A DNA stretch of 64,000 bases from Morchella semilibera. Lineage: Eukaryota > Ascomycota > Pezizomycetes > Pezizales > Morchellaceae. The position numbers and the translations under genes were made by a program. The stretch's first letter is position 1. Each line of letters opens with the position of its first letter. Positions 1-11,656 of the stretch are shown piece after piece. The stretch is from assembly GCA_009192285.1 (NCBI GenBank), contig CM018607.1, forward strand, positions 1-64,000, in the 5' to 3' direction. Under the pieces are notes generated by a model that was not told the DNA's origin, made no database searches, and saw only the letters and a list, made by a program, of their open reading frames with translations.

Positions 1-78
1 CCTAACTAACCCTAACTAACCCTAACTAACCCTAACTAACCCTAACTAACCCTAACTAACCCTAACTAACCCTAACTA
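1..78. repeat. Terminal telomeric array, ten-base unit
   Basis: Seven perfect copies and one partial copy of CCTAACTAAC run from the first base, so the telomeric G-strand unit is TTAGTTAGGG. The array starts at base 1 and runs into unique sequence, as expected of a chromosome end. Most fungi use TTAGGG; this unit looks like TTAG plus TTAGGG. The true array is probably longer than the part captured. Confidence 0.93.
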
Positions 79-924
79 TCTTCCTACCTCTATATTCTGA
101 AACACATGCTAACGTCTCTATACAGAGCCCTAACCTATGCCCAAACCCACGTTCAAATTGACACCTAGGACATGCCCAAAACGACGATTTCTGGAGGTGG
201 GGTATCGTGCACGCAGTCACGCACACTGGGGCAGTGGGTGGAGGCGGCGGAGGAATCCATTGTACATACATATATATCATTACATAGAAATGAATAAAAA
301 AGGTCCCGTTTGCGACATTAATATGCTAATCGCTGTGCGGGGAGAGGATGTGCCAGGCGTTGCTGACACTGCTGTCTCCAGCCAGGCATTGCTATCTCTA
401 GCCAGGCAATGCTGGCGTCGCCAGTAGCATTTGCGGTAATCTCCGGAGATTGAGATCATCACCCGCTTCAGAACACGCTATACAAAGAAGAGTCCAGGCG
501 GGTGCCGACTTGGATGTGATGGAGATTGGGGTCACGTTCTTATGGCCTGGAGCTTGGGTGCTGGAGGTGCGTTGAATTTGTATGTGACCCGTAGTCGTCC
601 AGCGTGGCGGTATTTTGTATGTGAGTGACGTGAACTGGCCTCACAATATTGTGTGGTGGGGGCGCAAGGGGTACACGATTCCGGGGCGTAGTAGGGGATG
701 GGGTTTTGACAGGGATTGCGTCTCTGTTTATGGGTTGGGCTGCGGTTTCGGGTGGGGGCTCTCCTCCCTCGCATGGGTTTCTAGTTGTGGGTCTCTTGTG
801 TCCTCCCTTCTGATCTTCCTGCACTGATCCGGAAAGGCGGTGTGGGGGGCTTGAGGAATGTGGTAGTTTGATCGGGGCTCCTGGGATTCCCCTTAGCTTG
901 AGTAGATAGTAAATAAACTTGATC
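79..924. other. Subtelomeric unique and duplicated sequence, no gene seen
   Basis: No convincing gene is visible; short open frames on both strands overlap without family resemblance. Two segments recur farther in: 498-640 is similar to 1483-1622, and 722-940 is similar to 1075-1240. This block structure is typical of subtelomeric duplication. Confidence 0.7.
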
Positions 925-960
925 ACTAACCCTAACTAACCCTAACTAACCCTAACTAAC
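925..960. repeat. Interstitial telomeric tract
   Basis: About 3.5 copies of the same ten-base telomeric unit in the same orientation as the chromosome end. The tract follows a segment ending TAAACTTGATC that is repeated at 1210-1225, where telomeric sequence follows again. Confidence 0.92.
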
Positions 961-1074
961 TTGTTAGACTCGGTCTTGGAGTTGTGCCTCGTTATGGACT
1001 GGGCTGTTTTCTGGGTTTCTGGAAATATTTTGGTCCTTACTGTGCTGTTGGTTAGACCCGACTCGGGGTTGTGC

Positions 1075-1240
1075 CTCGTTTATGGGTTGGGCTGCGGTTC
1101 GGGTGGGGGCTCTCCTCCCTCGCATAGGTTTCTAGTTATGGGTTGTTCGATTCTGCCTGTATGGGTGGTTGATCGGGGCTCCTGGGATTCCCCTTAGCTT
1201 GAATAGATAGTAAATAAACTTGATCACTAACCCTAACTAA
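1075..1240. repeat. Subtelomeric duplication ending in telomeric units
   Basis: This block repeats 722-940 with a few substitutions and an internal deletion of roughly 50 bp. The last 70 bp (1171-1240) match 870-940 almost perfectly, including the junction with telomeric sequence; only about 1.5 telomeric units remain (1226-1240). Confidence 0.85.
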
Positions 1241-1806
1241 AATATTTCAGGCCTTACATCGAAAGGTAGTGTTGCGAATGTAGTGATGGGCGCCAGTATA
1301 GGGGTATGTAACTATAAATTGTCATTGCAATCACTCTTATCTGGTTATTTATATCACGGTTTGAACTCATAAGCTTCGGGACTAGGGGTGCTAAAAATTT
1401 GCGGACACGGCTGTACATGGAAGGTTGGGAACGAGTGGAAATGGGAGGGCGTACTGCTAGGAATACCAGTAAGGGTCCCTATGGGTGCCGACTTGGATGT
1501 GGTGAAGATTAGGGACAAGTTCTCATGGTCAGGGCGTGGTTGCAAGCTTAGGTGCTAGGGTGCGTTGAATTTGTAGTCGTCCAGCGTGGCAGTATTTTGT
1601 ATGTGTGTGACATGAGAGCCTCGCTTAATTCTAATGGTGTTGGGAGTCGGTTGTGTGTATCGGTTGCTGAGCCAGAATAGGAAGGTGCTGTTGGTGGGCC
1701 CCGTCCGCTAGCGCGGTTCGCGATTTCCGGGGGGGGCGGGAATCAGGGCGCATCGTGCTAGGGCAAGCAAGCTTGGTGATGTATACGTATGAAGTACATC
1801 CCATGT
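1241..1806. other. Subtelomeric spacer with a second duplicated block
   Basis: Bases 1483-1622 are a diverged copy of 498-640; shared stretches include GGGTGCCGACTTGGATGTG and GTAGTCGTCCAGCGTGGC. No supported gene. A G-rich stretch lies at 1728-1740. Confidence 0.6.
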
Positions 1807-1887
1807 ACTTGCCAAATTTTTAAGTTTAGGACGAGATATAACCAAAAGTTGTGTGGCAACCATCCTAAACTTAAAAATTCGGCAAGT
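1807..1887. repeat. Foldback element, 24 bp arms
   Basis: Bases 1807-1830 and 1864-1887 are reverse complements with one mismatch, separated by a 33 bp loop. This is a compact MITE-like hairpin without coding capacity. Confidence 0.8.
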
Positions 1888-1976
1888 ATGTGTCGCATGT
1901 GTGTGTCGCTTGTATGGTGTCGCTTGTATGCATCGCTTGTGTGTGTCGCTTGTGTGTGTCGCATGTTTGGATGTCG
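1888..1976. repeat. TGTCGC minisatellite
   Basis: Eight or so imperfect tandem units of about ten bases built on TGTCGCTTGTG / TGTCGCATGTG, abutting the preceding foldback element. Confidence 0.8.
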
Positions 1977-2292
1977 CATAAATGATTTCCGAGGCGGAAA
2001 TCGTGGACCCATTCTGCCAGGGGTAATCAATAAAAAGAGGTAGCTTTAAAACTGATGCGCTTAAGTGACAACGAGCACTAATATATGGTAAAAGTAGCCC
2101 GAACCCCACAGCACAAGATAGCTTATAAATGATTTTTGGTGGGTAATGAAGTTCCATAATAGTCGCTCATACAATTCTAACCCTAAGGTGACCCCTCAAA
2201 AGACATATATAATATGTATATACCCACATCACAAAAACAATAACTGATAAAGACCCAATCGACACAGTCAATGACGAAAACCAAATCAGAAA

Positions 2293-2811
2293 TCAAAATC
2301 GGGGGAACTCCCGTACAAAAGTCAAGCCATCTGTATCAACAATCATCTTGTCAAAGATTACCACGGAATCCCTCACCCTATCACCCTGTGGCGACACCTC
2401 GCTCGCCAAAAGAGAACTCCCATCCTTTGTCTTGACTTGCTTCCAACTTTGTTTAGTGATCATTCCATACTCAACGTGAATCCAAGTGGTATTAAGCTGG
2501 TAGGCGGGATTCATCAAATAAATATATTTCTTTACCACTGGCGGCGGCGGTGCTGGCGCTGGTGCTGGTGGCGCTGGTGCTGGTATCTCTGCAGCAGCAT
2601 CAGTCAATCGCCTGGCCTCCGCCGTCGACTCACTTTTCTCGGCCCTCAGGCGTGTGATTTCATCCGAAAGCCGCTTGATCTCCGCCGCCAGCTCACTTTT
2701 CTCGTCCCTCAGGCGTGTAATCTCATCCGAAAGCCGCGTGAGCTCCCCCCCAATCCTGGTACTCTCGAATTGCAATCTCGTATTTTCTCCCGTCAGCCTG
2801 GCAACCTCCAT
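2293..2811 (-). CDS. Coiled-coil protein with proline-rich hinge, hypothetical
   Basis: A 172-residue product. Residues 1 to about 70 form a leucine/isoleucine heptad coiled coil containing two copies of a 21-residue unit (DEITRLRDEKSEL-type). The DNA repeats with a 63 bp period (starts at 2629 and 2692 on the plus strand), so the repeat is exactly three heptads. An alanine/proline hinge follows (about 74-92), then an 80-residue globular C-terminal part rich in aromatic residues that I do not recognise. The ATG at 2811 is the first in the frame and starts the coiled coil; an upstream exon cannot be excluded. The frame is uninterrupted. The architecture suggests an oligomerising stalk with a head domain, but no function can be assigned. 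Confidence 0.6.
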   Translation of the reverse strand: MEVARLTGENTRLQFESTRIGGELTRLSDEITRLRDEKSELAAEIKRLSDEITRLRAEKSESTAEARRLTDAAAEIPAPAPPAPAPAPPPPVVKKYIYLMNPAYQLNTTWIHVEYGMITKQSWKQVKTKDGSSLLASEVSPQGDRVRDSVVIFDKMIVDTDGLTFVREFPRF

Positions 2812-5785
2812 AAACGCGTAGTTTCCGCAACAGGTACCTGGCGGGTTGAAGGGACTAGATTAGACTCCATACAAAAAACAACTCTGGAAAGAATTATTGA
2901 TAGAAACAACGAAGATCTGTCTTGTTCCTTCTCGCCTCTGCCTCCTCCAGAGGATTTCGTGCTCCTTACCTGGTCCATGTCCAGACATCGCGGCTGAATG
3001 GTCGATGAAAATAAAGGAGGAATCAGGAGATTCGATCGCTTGTTCTTGCCCAAAGAGCAGGTTCCGCGCAGTGAGGTGTAGGGGAGGTGGGGAAGTCCAA
3101 AGTCTGTCGGAGGTAACAAATGTCACTTGGCATCAAGTGGCTGGGTCACATGACTCTTAACCCCGCCTGCCGCCTGAATTTCAAGTGGAAAGTAATCACG
3201 TGATCCGATAATTGTCCTACGCATGTAAGGGTAAGTCACTGTCAACAGCCTTACCCTACACGCGTAGTCCATCTTCGCCCAGAGATTTCACCTGACTCAA
3301 TAAGTGCCTGATATCTTACTCACATGGAGGGTTCTTAGCGAGGATGCAAGTACCGGTGAAAGGTTAAGTACTGAGACGCCGCCTCAGGGAACTCTGTAAG
3401 GTGGGTGCCGGCAAAGGGCTCGGGTTGAACTGATAGATTAGCACTTGGTAGCGAAGCAGGTATCTGGGTGGGGTGCTCCAATGCAATCTCTCCAATGCTT
3501 TTGCTACTTTTGACCTTTTGAACTTTGCGAAACTTGTTCGGTGGCTCCAACTCGCTGCTTTGATGAAGTAGAATTCCACTGCGGACTCTATTAACTCCTT
3601 TATTTTATGCAGGCCTGGCAACATCTCCCCTTATGATAGCTGGAGCCAGATGCAATAATGTGAAACAAAAACCACCCACCACTTGTGACTCCGCTCTTGG
3701 TGTAAGTACGGGGTCGATCATCTTTACTAAACTACAGAGCTCCTCGTACCGTTTACAGATTGGTTAAATCCTCTTCTACCACATTGTCATCTCCATACTT
3801 TGAATCGGAATCAAGCGAATCCTTAGGGATATGCCCGCTCAGTGATAGTGTTAATCCCTTTATTCGGATCGCTGGCGCATAAAACTTGGCGTAGCCACGA
3901 AAAGAATTGTGGGACCCGGCCTGGAAGGGGATAAGTGAAATGATGGGAGGACTTGATAGATATTATGGTGTAGAAGGGCACTCAGGGTATCGGGAGTATC
4001 TGCTCTAGTAGGAATTGTATTCACACCTACACTAATAGCTCGATAGCGACTTCTACTCTACTTCATATAACGATAGAACTTGGGTGGAAAGGAATTTTCT
4101 TGGAGCGGACCTGAATCCGTGAAACCATAAAAGAGTCTTCGCGTAATGATGATATATAGAATGGTTCCACGAAACTCTGCACCTCCCCACTACATCGTTA
4201 ATATCATTGGCTATCTAGACTTCCTTCCCCGCCCGCATCTTGCATAAAGACTGTAAAGGACGCGCCGCCTGGATAGGTTTCTGCCCCTACTTTTGTGCTG
4301 CAACAACCTTTTTTCTCGCGCGCACTCCTATTCTCGCCGTAAGTAACCTAACCCTGTTATGCGACCTGGTCTTGTTATTTAGTAATAAGTTGGTCCTTGC
4401 CTCTCGCGCCCGTGGCTGAAGCTCTCCAACTCCCTAACCTAAATTTCTATACTCTGAGAATCCACCCTTAGCTTCCAAGCATTCGTTTGTTGAGTGGATT
4501 GGCGCAAATTTAGTTGTGCTTTGAATCTTTAACCTGCCTCCGGAGAGTGGGAGGAAAGGTTCTGCCATAGCCTACGGGCTGCATTCATGTATGAGGTAGC
4601 AGTCAATCAATCAGTTGTGCTTTGAACCAACTCAACCCTGAATATCGGCCCGCTACGGGATAAACGGGGCCTAACATAGCTATAGGCACAACCGGATTTT
4701 TTACTTTTAGAAAACTGACAGACCTAGCTTCATCATTGCTTATAGCTCACATAATTTCTTTGAAATCTCTTTGTTATACCTCCACATCCTGGTGGGTGCC
4801 GGTGGAAAATCTCCTCATCAATACTACGAAGCCACGACTATATAACCTATTAGGATTTAGTATACACCGATTACCTCCCTGTGCATCCATATAAGGATGG
4901 ATAAGGTTGGGCTATCTTGGGGCACCCTTACTTTAACCCTCGCCTTGGTAGCTGTCGGGTACCTCCACGTCTTTCAGTAACCTGATTCCATAATTCGTCA
5001 AGGCTGGCCCCTATAGCGGGGGGGGGGAGGGTTAGATTTGTTGTATGGGAGATCAATGACCCGACATCTGAGATAATTATATATGAGGAGCTATTAGTAA
5101 AACCGTACTGGATTTACCTCTTTCTGGGGGTCAGTATTATACTGCAGCGGGGTACCTTAATTCGCACGCCGTACAATGACTTCATGTTACAGATTCACAA
5201 TAGCAGAAATACCATAGAGGGGGCTGCCAACGCGCAGTTTTGTAGCCTACCTATCCCTTACAATGACAATTTAAGAACTAACAAATAGTAGAGCCGACAA
5301 TTCTCTCGGCATTGTCTCAAGTTCTATGGCTTATCTGCGGGACGTGGCTGGTATTGGTAGGGTAAGGAAGAGGAGTTTATCAATGGTAATAGCCTCTTGT
5401 TCTGCGACTAGTAGAAATAGTCTGTTCGGCGCCTGGCGCTGCTTGGGAGGTACCTACATAAGGGGCCAAATCGGAAGACCCCCTCCGCTGTGCCTGGGAT
5501 AGAATGTTCTACAATCTTGCGCCCAGACTTGTGAGGCCTATCAGCAACCATGGTAATGGGAGTCTTAGCCATCTCTTTCGGTGCCTCCCTCTCTGAACGA
5601 ACTCAGGCAAAATGTCCCAGAGCTCAGCCTGTAGTCATGTATGCAGGATCGCTAACAGCGTTATTACTGGCCCTTCAGCTACCCATGGGGATTGAGACAA
5701 TCACTTCCCCTTCGAGTATTCAGAGATTTTGCGTGTCAGCCATGCCTAATCTATTCTTTTGGCGAGCAATGGTCGTATTCACGGT
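2812..5785. other. Gene-poor stretch
   Basis: No gene is recognised. Overlapping short frames at 2793-3126 and 3335-3624 have no family resemblance. Bases 4530-4600 carry a dispersed repeat (see the SINE-like entries), recognisable by CCATAGCCTACGGGCTGCAT. A G9 tract lies at 5020-5028. Confidence 0.5.
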
Positions 5786-5890
5786 TCGTAGTGTTTCCGA
5801 ACACAAACAATGTTCTATTACATACAAAAAGGTGGATATGCTGCTTTTTTGTACCATATGGAATACTAGTCCTATTCGGAAACCTCATGC
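5786..5890. repeat. Degenerate M1-family foldback MITE
   Basis: An imperfect inverted repeat whose arms contain TTTCCGAA and a central CATACAAAAA. It is alignable with the 121-123 bp elements at 43333, 57177 and 62570. It overlaps a 145-codon open frame (5550-5987) that is therefore probably not a gene. Confidence 0.6.
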
Positions 5891-7214
5891 ATCTACTAGG
5901 GTAGGCATGACTTACTGCGCCTCGAAAAACAATTCTATACATCGTCTCATCGACCCTCTGTTCTACTCGTACTTCAAGCACTCCTGAACATGATTGATAT
6001 CGCCTACACACAGAGGATCAATCGTATCACTGAAACCAGCAATTAACGGGGCGCCATAGTTAATCAATAATATGTCAGAGGCAAAGCTATGTTAGCCAAC
6101 ATCCCACAAATCGTGCAAATGATTCCAAACTGGATCTTAACACAACATATGACATGGGGTGCAATGACTGAACGTCTGTTATATTGTTCATCTATTTGCG
6201 ATGTGTTTATGGCATTAGAACAGGTTGTACAGCTATTTAGAGGTGTTTTGGTACGGGCTTTGAATCCGTATATAGATGCTCAGTTTCTCGCTTACCTTTA
6301 CTCAATCCCTTTCTCCTCCCTCACCACGACAAGAATAATACAACACTAGCTCTACTGACGCCCACGAGCAGAATTCATCTACAACTAAATCCAGTCTTTT
6401 TTCATTACCTGGTTCATATATACTTTCTCAATCTAATGTACTCATTGGGGAGAAATTTTCCGGAAGAGTTCCAGATTACCCAATTGATATTGATAAAGTC
6501 CTTAAGCAACACTCATGAGTCAGGTTACTCTATTCTGATATGGAGGAGACTGATACCGACGCAGCCTACGTTGATATCAGGGCGTATTTAAGGCCTTTAA
6601 CTCAGAGAACGATCAGAGTCAGGTGACATGGACGAAGTAGATCTAGCAATCAAAAGATGATCCCAATCAGGTAAGTCATTCCCGTGTAGTCCGTAGCTAA
6701 TATCAATAGTTCAGGGGCACGATATGGAAGAGTTTGAACTCTTAATCTTGGTAGAAAAAGAAGGCGGGCAATCAAGAGGAAAATTGATCGGAGAATGAGG
6801 GAACATACCCGTGAGATAGCCAGTGGGGAAAGGGACTGGCAAGGTAATTTCTGACCAAGTTCCTGCTTTGAACGTTTTCCGACACTAATAGGGAAGTTGT
6901 AATTCAATGCAAAATCACGAGCTCCAGCCAACGAACGTACAAATTGCTATCTGTAGCCGACATATTCATGGTTCATCCAGCACGTACTATTACCTGCAAG
7001 CAGGCAAAGACAGACGAGAAAGAGAGTTAACTTGGCAAACCCTCCTGCTTTCACAGATCGATGCAGGCACTAGCCATCTTATATGAATCACAAACACTTT
7101 TGAAAAGTGGCTGTACATATTAACCCTGGTAGCAGGCCACACGCCATGCTAGCAACAGAGAATGAGAAGGCCAGAGAAACCCCTCATCCTTGATTAGAAT
7201 GCTCATCAATACAA
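5891..7214. other. No supported gene
   Basis: Open frames at 6089-6349 (plus) and 6650-6931 (minus) show no recognisable domain, and codon use gives no support. Confidence 0.4.
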
Positions 7215-7526
7215 CTAGTTATCTGGTATTAGACATACTAAATCACCGGTGTACACGGCGGGGGGAGTTACGGTGAGGTTAAGGAATTGCTCAAACCTCG
7301 AGGCGTTGGTGGGGTTGGTGAGGACCGAGGCGGGAAATAGGACCAGGAGGAGGTTGGTCGAAGTTTCCTCTGGGTCAGCGATTGGAGACACTACAGGAGG
7401 AAAGGAATCAAGGCGAGTCACTAGTACATAGGGAGCATTTGGATTGCCATTACTACCGAGCTGGAGTGCCTCGTTGGTATGGCCCCAGTTACCGTTAACC
7501 CACCTTTGGTGCCATTTTAGGGCCAA
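7215..7526 (-). CDS. Hypothetical protein, possible exon
   Basis: A 103-residue open frame with a protein-like composition (NGNWGHTNEALQLGSNG, a hydrophobic LLLVLFPASVL stretch and several N-x-T/S sites), which may suggest a secreted or surface protein. No family recognised. It could be one exon of a longer minus-strand gene; no flanking exon could be confirmed. The plus-strand frame inside it is a shadow. Confidence 0.25.
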   Translation of the reverse strand: MALKWHQRWVNGNWGHTNEALQLGSNGNPNAPYVLVTRLDSFPPVVSPIADPEETSTNLLLVLFPASVLTNPTNASRFEQFLNLTVTPPAVYTGDLVCLIPDN

Positions 7527-8109
7527 CCTTAGCCCTTATTATTATTTATTACTTCATATATCAACTCTAGCCCTAGAACTGAGAGAAAAGGAGTCTAAAG
7601 CAGTAAACTACGCACCGAACGGTAGGAATATGACCCCCCAGCTCTGAATACTGGTGGTATTTAACTCTAATACCAACCCTAACCCTCCAATACGAGATAC
7701 TCTATGTATATTTTTCGCCAGCCAGTGCTAAGGGCGTGCCGACTTTATAAAACTGTCTCATCTCTAAAAAATAAATTCCAAAAGAAATAGAGACAGACAA
7801 GCAGAGAATCACAAAATCTATCCTTCGGATCTTCACGCCCGTATCAATTGGGGTGTGGTGTTGGAGGTAGGTTTTTGGTGATGGATGGGGCTGTGGTACG
7901 ACTGCGTGGGGTATGATATACAAACGTCTCAAAGTCACAATGGTTAAAGAGTCGATAAAGGGCCAGGGGGGTTTATAGAATTATCATGGCAGCGGTAGTA
8001 CTATAAATAGGAAGGAATATGAGGTAACATGCATGCACGCTGAAGGTACAGCAGTGAGTAATAACTCATCGTGTGACCTAACCACAATCTTGCCTGCAAA
8101 CGCGCATTC
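7527..8109. other. Spacer; one weak membrane-like frame
   Basis: The minus-strand frame at 7702-7938 (78 codons) contains one possible transmembrane stretch (FVILCLSVSISFGIYFL). Nothing else supports it. Two canonical CCCTAA units occur at 7674-7686. Confidence 0.35.
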
Positions 8110-8254
8110 TGGTGGCGTTCCGTCCGATGACTTATTACCCACCGCCAGCGGTAGGTAATAAGTGATGGAACACAGTGATGCCCGTTTTTGGAAAACGCCA
8201 CCAACACCCGGTGTTCGCACCCCAGGGCGTTCCATCACTTATTACCTGTCGCTG
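8110..8254. repeat. M2-family MITE plus adjoining partial copy
   Basis: Bases 8146-8254 form a 109 bp foldback element with termini CAGCGGTAGGTAATAAG. Its right end is followed by TA. Bases 8110-8145 repeat only the right end of the same element, so two copies lie head to tail and the left TA is missing. The same family occurs at 43262-43491, interrupted by another MITE. Confidence 0.85.
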
Positions 8255-11200
8255 TACAGGCAGCATTTTATGGACAGAAGAACTCGAAGGGATACCACCT
8301 TCCGTCAGTAGACCCACCAGAATTACTTAGTGTGGCTTTACTATCAAATAGTTGATCTGCCAAAAGGTTTGATTCCTTATTTTAGGGTGCTAGCCCTGCG
8401 GTACACTCTCCTGAGAGATAACGGACTGGCTACGAGGGGTACAAACATAGGCTTATCTTGATTGAATGATATATGTATTATCTTCCAAGGCAGATAGTGA
8501 TGTTATGGCACTACTATTATGATATGATATGATAACATTAATTGCCATCATTCTCACCACCATCCTCATGAGTGGCCACTATCAAGGCCATTATAGGTGT
8601 AGCAGAGATAACCCATTTATTCTGCTCAGATATATGAGCAAATAGTACCTGTAGTAATTGCGATCACCAATCTGGCAAGCCCTCTGATCCAACAGATAAC
8701 CTGAATGTGCTATTGATGGCCGCGGGGACGTTGATGCATAGTGGTTTGGTGATGGTGGGGGTGTGGGTGAAAAGGTCCGTAATGGCTGTATATATGGGCG
8801 CGCCTGCGTGCGATTGAGTGCACTTGTATTCCAGCGGGGAGAGAAATACCGTGATAGGGTAATATATGGGAGATAGCTACCTTTTTGGCCTAAGGCCTCC
8901 AGGGTTATCATTTCTTCTCGATAACGAATTTTTCGAGTTTTAGTGGTATGCTGCTGAGAGGGGTGTCGCCTAAGCCTTTTGATCGCAAAGTCCATGGCCC
9001 CGGAATGTGTGTTTCTGTCGCTTATATTGCGGAACAAAGTTAACAGAGCTCCTAGAGAGCTGAACTGTCCAGACTCCTGTGTAAGTACGTGTGGCCGCGA
9101 TGTGATGCCCGCACGCACGCAGGAACCAATTATAGTCGCTTTCGAAAAGCTGTGGAATAATCTAGGGCAGTCTGATATAACGGACTATTAGGAGGGTATG
9201 TGACTATCTGATGGGAGTATGAAGTTGGATAGCCAGGTGATAGCCTTGTATCCTACCCGTAGTCCTTTGCAGTAGGCCATTTTCACACACTGCGCGGCAA
9301 ACTCTGCCTTCATCCACAGGTTTTGGCAAGGGACTGTATGGTTGCCGGCTAACGATGGTAGGCTTAACTGATCATGACACTCTACCACCACCACTACGGG
9401 TGTTGGGCCAGTTTCTTTTTCCCAGATATTGGGTTGGTTTAACTCCGGCGCTAGTTTTCTTCTTTCCCTCTCCTTCTGCTTTGTATCTTCTTCCTTTCCT
9501 CCTCTACTTTGTATGACAGCTCATCTCGATACTAGTGTTGATAGAACCTTGTAAAGTACATTTAGAATAACAGTCGGCTCCTGTGCCATGATCTTCATAT
9601 ACCCCCCTACCATGTTAGATACTTATTTCCCATCACTCTCTTGCCCTCCCGTCCCTCCTGCCACCGGCGATCTGGGTCCCCCACTATTTACCCTCCCCGG
9701 CAAACTCGGAGACGTTGTGGATCTCCGGAATCCCATTTCCCGAGTTTAGTTCCCTATCCGCTAGCTAGTTAGTCTTTCGGCACTAAACGCCCAATCGTCT
9801 CCTATCGCCCATCACCCACGCTCAAAAGGATCCCTAACGGTACTCCCCCACGCGCTTTGCCCCCGGAAATCACCTACACAAGCACAGTGGTCGTCAGGTT
9901 GTCAGGTCGGGAGAGTGATAATACATGACGCCTCAAACACGACCCCCTACCCCCAACCCGTGCCTCCATCTACTCCTGGAAACATGCTTCTTTGACTCCC
10001 AAGAACATCATCTTTCGACCACTATTGGGCGGTTTTCGCTCCAAAGTTATCAGGGAATGACCGCGATAGGTGATTCAAAAGTTTGGAAATTATAGGTTTA
10101 TTTCGGGCTTGTGGCTAGCTCCCTGAGTACCCACGGTGAAGGTGCGGCAATGAAAATTGATGAAAAGAAAATGTGTAAAACCTCTGGTTTGGGTTGTTTT
10201 CGAGATCAAGCCCCTTCATGGCGGCGGCATGGAAGTTGCTTTTCTTTTTACACAAGAGCCGGGCAAATTTCCCACATTATCAACAGAAGGAAGAGACGGA
10301 GCTTCGCCTCTCTTGCTGCCACCGCTCCTCTTGGTATCCTTCATGACATATGGGCCAGGAATAAAAGATTTATTACCCTTCCCATCATTGTGACTACGAT
10401 GATGACTGGAGCTTGGGGTTCTTGAGATTTGATAAGCAGGCAACTAGAACTCTAGCTGAGCTTTTATGTCTCCGATCATTCAGGGAGAAATGCCAGACCC
10501 CTGAGACTACAGCCATTTCTTCAGCCCTCTACCCGATGTCTTAGCCAAACAAAATTTAAAGAAATGATTCATATTCCCGAACATTCAATATCTTAGATAT
10601 CTACTATCTTCAATGACTCTTGTATATCCCTCGTTCAAGAGTATCAATCACTATCGGAGCGGGACAGAAGGCGGTTGCCATCCCAACCCTTTACTTCCTA
10701 CTGTGAGGGTGTTAGTCTAGTAGGAGGACCGCCTGGAAAAATTTGGGGCTTCATAAATGGGACACACCAGACCTACAACGATCGATCAATGAGAATTCTA
10801 TAGCGCTATCGCTATACCTGATGCTTAATCAGCTGTTTGTCGGGGCCGTGGGGGGAGAGAGATCGGTACTGGGGTGTTTTAGGACTATCTGGGCTTCAAG
10901 ATTTGTTATTGTTTTACGCATATAAGAACGAGGGAGGGAAGATTTGTATCTATAGGGATGCGACTTGTTTTTTAGACCAGGATATAATCGGAGCATTTCG
11001 GGCGACTCCTAACAAAGCACCTTCCGCAGAGCAGTTAATTCTAATTCTCCTATGTCAAACATGCGAATTATTGTTGAGTAGTTGTTTGGGGAAGGTATGA
11101 ACCCTTTTAGGTCCTGTGCGTATAAAAATAACCATCGGTTGGAACCATACTAGGTGAGAAGGTGAAACGTGCGTGGGTACAAGAGACCGCTCGTGATAGT

Positions 11201-11537
11201 AACCACTCTCAGAAAGGCCCTTAGTTGAGGTGAAGAGGGTAGACATAGAAGAGAGGACGGTCCAAAGCGGTTCAGTGGGCTTCAATGCTGACGGGTCCTC
11301 CTCCTACTTAGGCAGTGTCGTGGGGTGCTAGGGGCCGGGGATGAAGAGGACAGCGGCGGCGCGCAGCTGAAGGAAGAAGCTTGGGATATCGGGGCTTCAG
11401 GACGGTGTTTGGGTATAGCTGCGGGGGGTGGGAAAAACGCGTTCAATGGATCACATGTGATAACGGTCCACGGAAGCAGGCTGTGTTGTTTGTGGCGTTG
11501 AACCCAACCAACCTCTTCAGCCACAACAGAGCCATGG
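8255..11537. other. Gene-poor stretch with dispersed repeats
   Basis: Bases 8630-8810 are a diverged copy of 60787-60980, so the open frame across them (8591-9118, minus) is not accepted as a gene. Bases 8327-8395 resemble the interior of the 124 bp MITE at 25457. A GAGTGATA...CATGACG motif lies near 9907. Open frames at 10111-10443 and 11282-11587 have no recognised relatives. AATGCTGAC at 11284 resembles a piggyBac-element end. Confidence 0.45.
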
Positions 11538-11656
11538 GCCGTCAATGCTGACCCTTTTCCATGGGGGCCAAAAGGCGGGCGAGACAACCAAATAATTTTG
11601 GGACTTCACGTCAATGATAAACTGGGGGGAAACCACCAAATATCCGTTAACTATTC

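Noticed and set aside
5550-5987. 145-codon plus-strand open frame
   Set aside because: It runs through a degenerate foldback MITE and has no recognised domain.
8591-9118. 175-codon minus-strand open frame
   Set aside because: Most of it overlaps a dispersed repeat also found at 60787-60980, with no coding conservation visible.
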